A stretch of DNA of 64,000 bases from Thauera carbonicopians (GTDB lineage: Bacteria; Pseudomonadota; Gammaproteobacteria; Burkholderiales; Rhodocyclaceae): contig NZ_JANUXN010000007.1 in assembly GCF_025699485.1 (NCBI RefSeq), forward strand, positions 111,404 through 175,403, given 5' to 3'. Below are positions 46,783 to 55,600 of this stretch, one piece after another (positions within the stretch are counted from its first letter, which is position 1; each line of letters opens with the position of its first letter). The notes below the pieces were generated by a model. That model did not search any database and was not told the origin of the DNA. It saw only the letters and a program-made list of their open reading frames with translations. Made by a program: the position numbers and the translations under genes.

Positions 46783-46801
46783 GGCTGCCAGAATCAAAAA
46801 A

Positions 46802-46830
46802 CTGGCAAATTCTGAAGCCGCTGCTATAAT
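46802..46830 (+). promoter_or_regulatory. promoter of tRNA-Pro
   Basis: CTGGCA (46802-46807), 17-base spacer, perfect TATAAT (46825-46830), 12 bases before the mature tRNA. Confidence 0.7.
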
Positions 46831-46841
46831 GGCGGCTTGTG

Positions 46842-46919
<78 letters not shown>

Positions 46920-46932
46920 ATGAATCATCAAA

Positions 46933-46967
46933 CGAAAGGCCAGTCTTCGGACTGGCCTTTCGCTTTT
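46933..46967 (+). terminator. terminator after tRNA-Pro
   Basis: 13-bp perfect stem CGAAAGGCCAGTC/GACTGGCCTTTCG with a TTCG tetraloop, followed by CTTTT. Confidence 0.9.
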
Positions 46968-47085
46968 GAAAGCCGCCGGCTCGAGCATCAGCGCAAGGCC
47001 GGGCCCCATCTTGGAGTCTCTTCCGTGAAACCCGGGGCGATGTTCCTGGCTCGGACTGGTCTGGGATTGCGTGAAGGAGCTTCGC

Positions 47086-47874
47086 TCAGAATGGGCAGAG
47101 CTTGTTGGAGGCCCCAATGATGCGCTGCCGGCTTCTCACGAGATGGCTGGGTTCGATCTGGCCGGTGATCGTCACTTCGACGGAAAAGCCGCTCGTATCG
47201 TCGGGGGCGCTCTCGGCAAACACGTTCACCCTGAACGTGGAGCCAGGCACGCCGTCCTCGCTCATGACGGACCGTGCTTCGGACGATGCGCTGGGCCTTA
47301 ACCCGGCAAGTTTGGCAAGACGGTTCGGCGCATACCGCAGGTCGGGCTCCGTCCGGCCGGAGTAGAGCGTGACGTAGGGGTACAGGCAGGCGAATGAACC
47401 GTCGTCGAGGCCGAGCATTGCCTGCAGATCCGCGTAGGTCGCGGGACGAAAGACGCCTGAGGGGTGGGGAGCCGCGAAGCCCGGTTTCTGCTGTCCCTGC
47501 GGTATGGCGAGTCCTGCCAGCAGTCGGCCGAATATCGCTGGGTCGGACGTCACGGGGTTGATGAGTCCATTCACCTGCTGAACCGACACATTGAGGATCT
47601 GCTGATCGATCTGCATGCTTCGGAAGATGATGCCGGCACCTATCCAGGCGCTTCTGTCTCCATTGATCAGGAGATCATGGATGACCACCTCGACGGCCGA
47701 CTCATGCACGAGCCGGGTCCGGAGTCGCTGTTCCGAGATGGAAAGCTCCTCTGCAGAATGGAAGACGGCAGTCATTGCGCCAACAGCGAGCGTGGTGGCG
47801 ACAAGCAGCAGCCACAGCGCATGCAGCAGGATGAAGCCCTCACTGCGGGCGCGACGGGGCGAGGGGAAGTGCAT
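47086..47874 (-). CDS. gspK: GspK-like minor pseudopilin (type II secretion)
   Basis: 262 residues from ATG 47874; upstream ATGs at 47907 and 47919 are possible. A basic leader (MHFPSPRRARSEG) is followed by the prepilin-peptidase-type site G|F and a hydrophobic helix FILLHALWLLLVATTLAVGAM. Position +5 is His, not the Glu of major pilins; lack of Glu5 is a known trait of GspK. The large soluble domain has ATYADLQAMLGLDDGSFACLYPYVTLYSGR and VNVFAES, in line with GspK. Overlaps the end of the secretin gene and is the last gene of the operon. Confidence 0.75.
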   Translation of the reverse strand: MHFPSPRRARSEGFILLHALWLLLVATTLAVGAMTAVFHSAEELSISEQRLRTRLVHESAVEVVIHDLLINGDRSAWIGAGIIFRSMQIDQQILNVSVQQVNGLINPVTSDPAIFGRLLAGLAIPQGQQKPGFAAPHPSGVFRPATYADLQAMLGLDDGSFACLYPYVTLYSGRTEPDLRYAPNRLAKLAGLRPSASSEARSVMSEDGVPGSTFRVNVFAESAPDDTSGFSVEVTITGQIEPSHLVRSRQRIIGASNKLCPF

Positions 47875-49924
47875 GTTCGGCCAGCCTGGAAGCGGCTTCG
47901 AGTCCATCGACCAGTGCATCGACGACTGACTGGGTTTCCATCTGATTGCGCATCACATGCGGCACCAGAAGGACGACGAGTTCTGTACGACGGGTGTCGG
48001 ACGTGTTGTTCCGGAAGAAGTTACCGACGACCGGGATGTCCTTCAGCAGCGGCACGCCGCTGTTGCCCATCCCGCCGCTTTCGCGGATCAGGCCGCCCAG
48101 CGCCACGGTGAAGCCGTCCCGGGTGGCGATGACGCTGTGGATTCTCCGCCGCTGGATGGTGGGCGAGTCGATGCCGGACGATGTCGTCTGCGCCACTTCG
48201 CTCACCTCCTGCATGACATCCAGGATCACGTTTCCATTGTCATTGACGCGCGGCGTCACCTCCAGGATGACGCCCGTGTCTCGCATCTGGATCGTGCTGA
48301 TGATCGGTGCCCCTGAAACATCCGTGCCCTGCGAGGTCTGGGTGACGATCGGCACCTGGTCGCCGACCTGCAGGCTCGCTTTCTGGTTGTTCAGGACGGA
48401 AATCTTCGGCGCGGAGAGAATCTTGACCTCGGTCTTCGACTGCAGCGCGTTCAGCACGATGCGAGCGTTCGCCCTGCCGGTATAGACGTAGGAAAAGCCC
48501 GGGAACTGCGAGGCCACGGCGCCGGATTCGGTGGCGCTCAAGGTCACCGAGTTCTCGCTCGAGTCGAAGAACCATTGCACGCCATAGCGCAGGTTGTTGT
48601 TCAACGTGACTTCGGCGAGAAAGGCCTCGATCATCACCTGCCTGGGCAGTACGTCGATCTGGGACAGTGCTTCCTGGATGACACGGTATTCGTCTTCGGT
48701 GCCGTAGTACATCAGCGAATTGTTTTCTTCCAACGCAACGAGCCGGCCGATGTTCGACTGGGCACTGGTGGTGCCATTCGCCTGTAGATCGGCGGGCACG
48801 GTCGGGGGCGGGAAGCGCTCACCTTCCGTGCTGGCGACGTTTGTGGCGGACCCGGCCGCCATTTCGCCGGTCAGTACCTGCCGCAGGGACGTGACCAGGT
48901 CCTTTGCACTGCCGTTCTGCACGTTGTAGACGAAGATCCTTTGGCTCCCCGTCTTCGAGATGTCGAGTCGCCCGATCCATTCTCTCAGCAAATCGAGATC
49001 GGACCTGTTACGTGCCACGCCAAGAACGGCCTGCATGCGCTCGAGCGGCACGAGCCGCACGCGCGTCGTGAAGAGGTCCAGCTTGCCCTGGAAGATCTTC
49101 TGCAACTCGTCAACGATGGTCTCGGGCCGGCTCTGGGCAAGCTTGTACATGGCGAAGGTCATGCCCTTCAACCAATCGACGTCGAAATTCTCGATGGTGC
49201 GCAACACGGCGCCGCGATCCTGGCTGCTGCCGGCGATCACGAGATGGCCGTGCTGGGTATCGGCCTGCAGTACCGTGCCTTTCGGTACGAAGGTGTCCAG
49301 CACAGCCTGCATGTCCTTCGCATTGACGTAGCGCAGCGGAATGATCTCCACCGCGTAGCCCGGAACGGGCGGCATGGATGCTGCCAGACGCTGGGCCGGG
49401 TGCACGCGTTGCGGCGCCTCGCTCCACGGCACCACGCTGACGCTGTTGCCGTCCTTCAGCAGCACGGCGGAGACCGTTCCCAGGGCGGCTTCCAGGGCTG
49501 ACAGCAGCGATGCCTGGGAGGCGGGGCGGCTGGTCCGCAGCGTGATGCGACCCTGAACTTCGGGAGACACGACGTAATCGAGCTTGAGCATGTCGCCGAG
49601 TACGGCATCGATCACACCGCGAATGTCGGCTTCGTTGAAGTTGAGCTCGAAGCGCTCGCCGCTGCTGCCGGCGCGCACAGTGCTGCCTGCCCGGGCGGGA
49701 GCCGGTTCGCCGCGGCCGGATTCGAAATATTCCGTGACGAGCCCCCGGGGCGATGCCGGTTCGTTTGCAGCGGGCTGCGCCGCATCGTCACTCGTCTTCA
49801 TGGCAGCAGCCGGAATCCGCTTCCACGGCGAAATGTGGACAGGTTCGGGGGCAGCTGTGGTCGAGCAGGCGTTGAGTCCTGCCAGCAGCGTGATGCCGAT
49901 GATGGACGGGATGAGCTTATTCAT
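47840..49924 (-). CDS. gspD: type II secretion system secretin (GspD-like lipoprotein)
   Basis: 694 residues. Lipoprotein signal with Cys at residue 20 (LLAGLNAC), so it is its own outer-membrane anchor. N0 domain (FELNFNEADIRGVIDAVLGDMLKLDYVVSP), N1-N2 repeats (MPPVPGYAVEIIPLRYVNAKDMQAVLDTFVP; GMTFAMYKLAQSRPETIVDELQKIF), then the secretin barrel domain with VPIVTQTSQGT, TGVILEVTPRVNDNGNVILDV and GGLIRESGGMGNSGVPLLKDIPVVGNFFR. ATG 49924 overlaps the upstream gspC-like gene by 8 bases. Confidence 0.92.
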   Translation of the reverse strand: MNKLIPSIIGITLLAGLNACSTTAAPEPVHISPWKRIPAAAMKTSDDAAQPAANEPASPRGLVTEYFESGRGEPAPARAGSTVRAGSSGERFELNFNEADIRGVIDAVLGDMLKLDYVVSPEVQGRITLRTSRPASQASLLSALEAALGTVSAVLLKDGNSVSVVPWSEAPQRVHPAQRLAASMPPVPGYAVEIIPLRYVNAKDMQAVLDTFVPKGTVLQADTQHGHLVIAGSSQDRGAVLRTIENFDVDWLKGMTFAMYKLAQSRPETIVDELQKIFQGKLDLFTTRVRLVPLERMQAVLGVARNRSDLDLLREWIGRLDISKTGSQRIFVYNVQNGSAKDLVTSLRQVLTGEMAAGSATNVASTEGERFPPPTVPADLQANGTTSAQSNIGRLVALEENNSLMYYGTEDEYRVIQEALSQIDVLPRQVMIEAFLAEVTLNNNLRYGVQWFFDSSENSVTLSATESGAVASQFPGFSYVYTGRANARIVLNALQSKTEVKILSAPKISVLNNQKASLQVGDQVPIVTQTSQGTDVSGAPIISTIQMRDTGVILEVTPRVNDNGNVILDVMQEVSEVAQTTSSGIDSPTIQRRRIHSVIATRDGFTVALGGLIRESGGMGNSGVPLLKDIPVVGNFFRNNTSDTRRTELVVLLVPHVMRNQMETQSVVDALVDGLEAASRLAEHALPLAPSRPQ

Positions 49925-50432
49925 TGGGTGGAAGCCCCGAACCGGCGATGGGCGGCCGGAGTTGGATGGTGATGTCTGCTGGAGGCGAGGCCCCGGCGCT
50001 GGAGTTCGTTTCCTGGCGGAGCCGCACGGCGTTCGGCGCAATCGAGATCACGCGCCACTCGCCGAAGACCCCGCCGCGTGGCACCAGCTTGCGATCGGCT
50101 GCCTCGCTTTCCAGCAGTGCCAGGCGAGCCTGTCCGCCCGCGCCGACGATGCCGGCGAGGCGCGGCGGCTGTGGGGGAGGGCTGGCTAGGGCATCGGCCG
50201 AGACCGAGACCTTCGGGCGGCTGCGGGAAGGCGAAAACAGCGGTGCCTGCACCAACATGTCCGGTACCGCCTCAGGCCAGTGGTCAGAGTCTTCGACGGC
50301 ATCCGTCGCCGCATTCTGGGTAGCCGGGGTTGGCAGATGGGGCGTGCCGAGGGTGACCCAATGCAGCAACACGAAGGCGACCAGCGCGCAGATGTTGCAG
50401 ACGATGAGCACGACGGTCTGCTTACTGGACAT
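49917..50432 (-). CDS. gspC: GspC-like type II secretion inner-membrane protein
   Basis: 171 residues. Short cytoplasmic start, one transmembrane helix (about 6-25: VVLIVCNICALVAFVLLHWV), a Pro-rich linker and a periplasmic HR-type domain (PLFSPSRSRPK... RLAGIVGAGGQARLALLESEAADRKLVPRGGVFGEWRVISIAPNAVRLRQ). This layout matches GspC, which connects the secretin to the inner-membrane platform, though a PDZ domain is absent; GspN- or PilP-type names are possible. Overlaps both neighbours. Confidence 0.65.
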   Translation of the reverse strand: MSSKQTVVLIVCNICALVAFVLLHWVTLGTPHLPTPATQNAATDAVEDSDHWPEAVPDMLVQAPLFSPSRSRPKVSVSADALASPPPQPPRLAGIVGAGGQARLALLESEAADRKLVPRGGVFGEWRVISIAPNAVRLRQETNSSAGASPPADITIQLRPPIAGSGLPPNE

Positions 50433-51006
50433 CGAGTTCTTCCGCGGGTGAAGGCGGCAGCACTTCCGCGCCGAAGCCCGAAACACGCAACTCGACGGAG
50501 AGTGGCGGTAGTGACGAATCCGGCCCTGAAACAGAGGACAGGATCACCGCGCGATCGACGGTCAATAGCGGACGGTGATGGGCAAAGGCTGTAAGCAGGT
50601 GAACCAGCTCGGTTTCCGGTGCAGTCACCTTCAGATCCACTGAGAATCGGGTCAGCGGGCCTTGCTCGTGCGGCTCTGCGGCCCTGAGTTCATTCAGCTC
50701 GACGCCGGCGCCTCGGACCAGCTCATCCACGGCACTGAGGACTGCCGGACTGTCCGTGCGCGACCGAAAAACCCACGCGGCAACTTCGTGTGATTGCCGT
50801 GCGAATTCATCGGGTGTCAGTACATCGTTTCCGGCTGCAAGTAGCTGCAGGCGCTGCAGTTCGAAACGGGAGTCATCCAGGCGCTCGATGGCAGCAGTGG
50901 TCAGGGTGTGAAGGGGGCGGATCACCAATGACCACACCATGATCAGCGGGACGCAGCCCAGCACGATGGCAAGTGCCCGCCGTACAGCCAGCGGAAGATG
51001 TGTCAT
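50422..51006 (-). CDS. gspM: GspM-like type II secretion protein
   Basis: 194 residues. N-terminal transmembrane helix (about 10-30) preceded by a short basic tail, then a coiled segment (LTTAAIERLDDSRFELQRLQLLAAG) and a periplasmic ferredoxin-like domain (LTRFSVDLKVTAPETELVHLLTAFAHHRPLLTVDRAVI). This is the GspM/PilO architecture. ATGA overlap with gspL upstream; an 11-base overlap with gspC downstream. An open frame extending further upstream overlaps gspL and is rejected. Confidence 0.72.
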   Translation of the reverse strand: MTHLPLAVRRALAIVLGCVPLIMVWSLVIRPLHTLTTAAIERLDDSRFELQRLQLLAAGNDVLTPDEFARQSHEVAAWVFRSRTDSPAVLSAVDELVRGAGVELNELRAAEPHEQGPLTRFSVDLKVTAPETELVHLLTAFAHHRPLLTVDRAVILSSVSGPDSSLPPLSVELRVSGFGAEVLPPSPAEELDVQ

Positions 51007-52085
51007 TGGGCACCTGTCCGGGCGGGCGCTGCCTGTATCACGAACTGCGGTACGTCCGCCATGCCTGTGCCAGTATCCAGCCGCGACACCGATTCCAGCC
51101 GGACGGTACGCAAGCTGTCGGCCTGCTCCAGTGCGCGGGCGGCCGTCGTCGGATCGGCAGCATGGCCGATTATCCAGATGCCGCCCTGTTCGTAATGAAG
51201 CTGGCCGACCCAGGCTTGTTTGGGCAGATGGGTGGCAATATCCTCGAGTACGGGTAACAGGCCCGGCAAGGCGCGCACGCCTGATACTGCATCCCGTACA
51301 GCACGCAACTGCGCCTGTTCCTCGGCCTGGCGAATGACGCTGCCCTGGGCTCTCCTGCTTTCGTCGATGACGGTCTGGGTGCGCGAGGTGAGCCACGATG
51401 CGCTTGCATGGAGCGCTGGCCCGATTACAAGCGCGATGCCGCAAGCGGACGCGAGCAGCCACCGGTTCAGGCGTGTCGTCGAGAGCGCATGCTGCGCACC
51501 TCGCGACACTGAAAAGGTGAACGCCGGGGATGGCTGACCGTCCGGCGAGAAACCGACCACGCATCCCGTCGTGCCAGCCCGTTCGGCAGCTACCTCCAGC
51601 TTCGCGGCCTGTTCTCGAGTGCACAGGGCGACTTCCACCCCGATCTCGTTTCGATTGCTCCCGACCGATACCTCGCCAATGTCGAAATACAGCGCTGCAG
51701 GGTCGATCGGTGCTTCTGCTGCAAGACGGTAGCGGACGGCATCCCTGAGGCTGCTGCGCGCGGCTCGGGGCAGTGTCAGTGGCAGCCACATCACCTGCCC
51801 CGGGTGCAGCAGGATGACGACGGGCCTGTCCCTGCATGCGGCCTGCCAGTCGCCGGATGCTCCGGCCGGCGCTTGGTGCTGCTCGTGCAGCTGCGGTGTG
51901 CCATGTACATCCGTGACGAGGGTGATGGTTGTGTCGGTGCCCGCGAAACGCTGCGTGACCGGCACAACGAGTCCGTGCATTTCATCGCGCCACCAGTGCC
52001 ATGCATGCCGGATCGCATCGCTCAGTCCGGAAGGCAGGGGGAGGGTAGCGCGGCTTCTGCTGCGCCATGCATTTCGGAATATCAT
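51003..52085 (-). CDS. gspL: GspL/PilN-like type II secretion assembly protein
   Basis: 360 residues. The cytoplasmic part (about 40-195: DRPVVILLHPGQVMWLPLTLPRAARSSLRDAVRYRLAAEAPIDPAALYFD) has the actin-like GspL fold pattern. One transmembrane helix (about 209-228) follows, then a PilN-type periplasmic domain (LPVLEDIATHLPKQAWVGQLHYEQGGIWIIGHAADPTTAARALEQ). In T2SS, GspL couples the ATPase GspE to GspM. First gene of the operon, divergent from the YD-repeat genes across an AT-rich 164-base gap. No gspE, gspF or major pseudopilin gene is in the window. Confidence 0.78.
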   Translation of the reverse strand: MIFRNAWRSRSRATLPLPSGLSDAIRHAWHWWRDEMHGLVVPVTQRFAGTDTTITLVTDVHGTPQLHEQHQAPAGASGDWQAACRDRPVVILLHPGQVMWLPLTLPRAARSSLRDAVRYRLAAEAPIDPAALYFDIGEVSVGSNRNEIGVEVALCTREQAAKLEVAAERAGTTGCVVGFSPDGQPSPAFTFSVSRGAQHALSTTRLNRWLLASACGIALVIGPALHASASWLTSRTQTVIDESRRAQGSVIRQAEEQAQLRAVRDAVSGVRALPGLLPVLEDIATHLPKQAWVGQLHYEQGGIWIIGHAADPTTAARALEQADSLRTVRLESVSRLDTGTGMADVPQFVIQAAPARTGAQ

Positions 52086-52249
52086 TTGATCGGTATATTT
52101 ATTTAGTATTTAAAGTTGACAATGGAATGTTTGTTTCGAACAATTTCAGTCAGCATGAATAATGCAAAAAGTATATGTCAGCAGAGTGTAGTCGAAACTG
52201 TTGATGATCGCTAAGGGCTGTAAACCATTTCAATGAGGGGAGAGTGGTG
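52086..52249. promoter_or_regulatory. AT-rich divergent intergenic region (gsp operon / YD-repeat genes)
   Basis: Much more AT-rich than its flanks. It contains TTGACA at 52116-52121 on the plus strand, but no convincing -10 at the right spacing. It must hold the promoters of the two divergent units; exact sites not resolved. Confidence 0.4.
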
Positions 52250-52477
52250 ATGAGTGAGAATCGGACCCTGAAGCCGATGTTGAGAGCAAGTATGAGCACC
52301 CTGGCATTGACGATCTTGCTGGGCCTGTCGATGCCTGTGCTGGCTGGTTCGGTCAGTTACACCTACGACCAACTGGGCCGCGTCAAGACGGTCACCTACA
52401 GCAACGGCGTGGTCATCACCTATACCTACGATGCGGCGGGCAACCGCGTCAGCCAGGTCACCACCGGTGTGCCCTGA
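52250..52477 (+). CDS. short secreted YD-repeat protein
   Basis: 75 residues from ATG 52250 (GGGGAGAG upstream; in-frame GTGs just before). Signal peptide LRASMSTLALTILLGLSMPVLAG, then only about 40 residues with two YD-type units (VSYTYDQLGRVKTV and ITYTYDAAGNRVSQ). It is complete, ending in a normal stop. It could be a remnant of a larger Rhs gene or an accessory to the giant Rhs protein 194 bases downstream. No known family at this length. Confidence 0.7.
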   Translation: MSENRTLKPMLRASMSTLALTILLGLSMPVLAGSVSYTYDQLGRVKTVTYSNGVVITYTYDAAGNRVSQVTTGVP

Positions 52478-52671
52478 TTCCCCCGGGTGGTAGTGACCGC
52501 CCGCTCTTCTGTTGTTCTTTCCTTGAGTTTCGCAGTGGCCCGCGCGGCGGGTCGTGGGGCGTTGTGTACCTCGTTGGCATGCCAGGATATATGATTTTGG
52601 CATTAAATTGGCGCGCTGCGCTGCATTTTCGTTTTCGTCTGAGTATTTCGTCTTTGTTCGGGAGAGTTCTC

Positions 52672-55600
52672 ATGTCTGAACGCAACACAGGTTCGCTGTG
52701 CGCGAGCGTGCTGGCAGTAGTGGTCGCCGGCCTGTTCTCGGGTGTGGCGCTGGCCGAGGGCAACATCCAGTTTGGCCAGGGTATGCCGGCAGTGGTGGAA
52801 CTGCCCCAGCTACAAGCAGTAACGGCCCGCACGGCCAAGGGCGGCGCGCAACGCGAGCGCATCGAGCACAGCCCCGGCGTCAACCGGGCCATTCTGGCCC
52901 CGGTCACGCCGGAAGAATCGGAGCAGGCGATCCAGGCGCGCGAGTTGCCCGCGGAGCTGAACCAGGGCGCCGCGTTCGAAGGCGCGCCGGTAATGTCGGC
53001 GATGCGGGTCGCGGGCGACACCGCGCCGACCGGCCCGGCCTCGATCGCGGAACTTGCCCGTGCGCTCAAGAACGACCCCGGCCTGATCTACGAATACGTC
53101 CGCAACAACATTGCCTACTACCCGACCTGGGGTATCCAGAAAGGGGCGATCGGCGCCTTGCTGGACAACCAGGGCACGGCCTTCGACCAGGCCACGCTGA
53201 TGGTGCAACTGCTGAAGGAGGCGGGTTTCACCGCCAGCCACGTCAGGGGCCGCATCAACCTGACCGCGGCACAGGTGCAGGATTGGCTGGGTGTCAGCAC
53301 CAGCAACGTGTGCGCGGTGCTGAACCTGTTCGGCAACGCTCAGATTCCGGTGGCCTCGGTCACCGCCACCGCGGCAGGCAGTTGCCCGGGTTCGACCGCC
53401 GCACTGCACAGCATGAAGGTTGATCACGTCTGGGTGAAGGTCAACATCGGCGGCACCAACTACTTCTTCGACCCCAGCTTCAAGTCCCACGTCCACAAGA
53501 CCGGCATCAACGTCGCCACGGTCAGCGGTTACAATGCCAGTAGCTACCTGACGTCGGCCAAGAGTGGCGCCACGGTCAATGCCAACTACGTGCAGGGCAT
53601 TAACCGCACCAACATTCGCAACAACCTCGCCAGCTACTCGAACACACTGGCAACCTACCTGCGCACCAACCTGCCTGCGGGCACGCTCGATGATGTGATC
53701 GGTGGGAAGACGGTGGCGCCGCACACCGGTGGCGCGCTGCGCCAGACCACGCTGCCGTATCAGGACACGTCGGTCGCGCTGACCGAGTGGGTGAACATCC
53801 CCGCCAACTACAGCCCGACGCTGCGCGTGCGCTACCAGGGCATCGACAAGACCTACACGTCGGATGTGATCTACGGCAAGCGGCTCACGATCACCTACAA
53901 CGGCTCGAACCAGCCGGTGCTGATGCTCGACGGCGTGGTGCAAGCCACCGGCACCGCAGTCACGCCGAGCACCGTTGGCACCGTTACCTTTCACGTCAAG
54001 CACGGCGCTTATGCATCGACGTTTGTCAATCAGGACTGCACGTCGGAGCTTTGCACGACCAGCCTACCTGTCATCACTCAACAGATCGTGGCTGGCGGCA
54101 CCTATCTGATCGGTAACGGCTGGGGTCCAGCCGGACGCGGCCTTGTCGAGCGTTACCGCGGTCAACTCGACACCGCCAAGGCCGCCGGCGGTGCCGATGT
54201 GTCCGAAGCCGTACTCGGTTCGTCACTGGCGGTCCTGTCTGCTACCTGGATCGCGCAGCGCAACCACTCGGACTACATCACCGACCGGCTTGCCAATACC
54301 AACACGCTTTTCCATCACCAGATCGGCATCGCCGGCTACAGAACCGCGCCGTATGTCGATTTGCCCGGCAACGTGGTCAGCAATATCAGCCAGTCAGCAG
54401 ATGTTGCAAAGGAGCGAGCAGTCTTCTACAGCTCGGCGATGCATTCGAGCATTCTCGAATCGACCGCTGTACAGCAGACTGCTGGTGTCAGCGCAGTGTC
54501 GACGGTCAAGCTCATCGACATGGCAGTGGCCGGCAACGAGCGCATCTACAACGCCACCTCGGCGAACTACGCTACTGCGGTGCAGCCGAATCTGGTGTCG
54601 TGCTCCTCGTCGCTGGCCACCTTTCAGGCCGAGATCAGTAAGGGCGGCCGGCTGATCCTGCCGGCCCGCTGCAACCTCACTGAGAACAGTTGGTCGGGGG
54701 TAGGATACTTCACCATCAATAGCACCGACATGGGCATCGGCTCCATCATCAGCGGCGGGTTCGCGGGCGGATTCTCGACGAACCTCCAGGCCCAGAACCA
54801 GTTCGTCAGTAACACGCTGTCGCTGTCGCTGTCGCAGAATCTTGCGACCCAGATGACGGGATCCTACTTCGGCGATCCTATCGACATGACGAAGGGCCAC
54901 TTCGTCTACGCTCATCAAGACATCCAGACCGGGGTGGGCGACTTCCCGTTGAGCCTGGGTGTCCAGAAGCTCTACAGCTCGGGGGCGCGCACGCAGGACG
55001 GCCCGCTGGGAAAGGGCTGGACGCACAGCTTGGCGGCTACGGTACGCATGGGTTCGGACGGCTTCCAGGGTATGGGCGAGGACTCCGCACTCGATGCGGT
55101 GCCGACGCTGGTCGAGAAGTTGGTGTCGCTCGACCTGCTCAGCGATGCGGCCAAGCCGCTCGACAAGATGGTCATCGCCACGGTGGGCCAGCGCTGGTTC
55201 GGCGACCAGTTGATCGATAACACCGTGGTGGTGGCCCAGGGTCTGAACAGCGAAGTGTTTGTCAAGCTGCCGGACGGCAACTACAACCCGCCGCCCGGCA
55301 ACTCTGCGCGGCTGACGAAGCAGGGCGACGGCACCTACCAGTACGAAACGGTCAACCGCGCCAAGCTCGCCTTCAACAGTGCGGGCAAGCTGGCGACCTA
55401 TACGCACCCGAGCGGTGTGCAAGCCAAGTTCACCTACAGCGGCGCCAACCTCACCCAGGTCGCCAACAGCCTGGGCCGGGTGTTGAGCTTCACCTACACC
55501 GGTGGGCGCATCAGTGGGGTCAGCGACGGCACCCGTAGTATCGGCTACGGCTACGACAGTAGCGGTAACCTCGTCAGTTCCACCGATGCCACCGCCAAGG

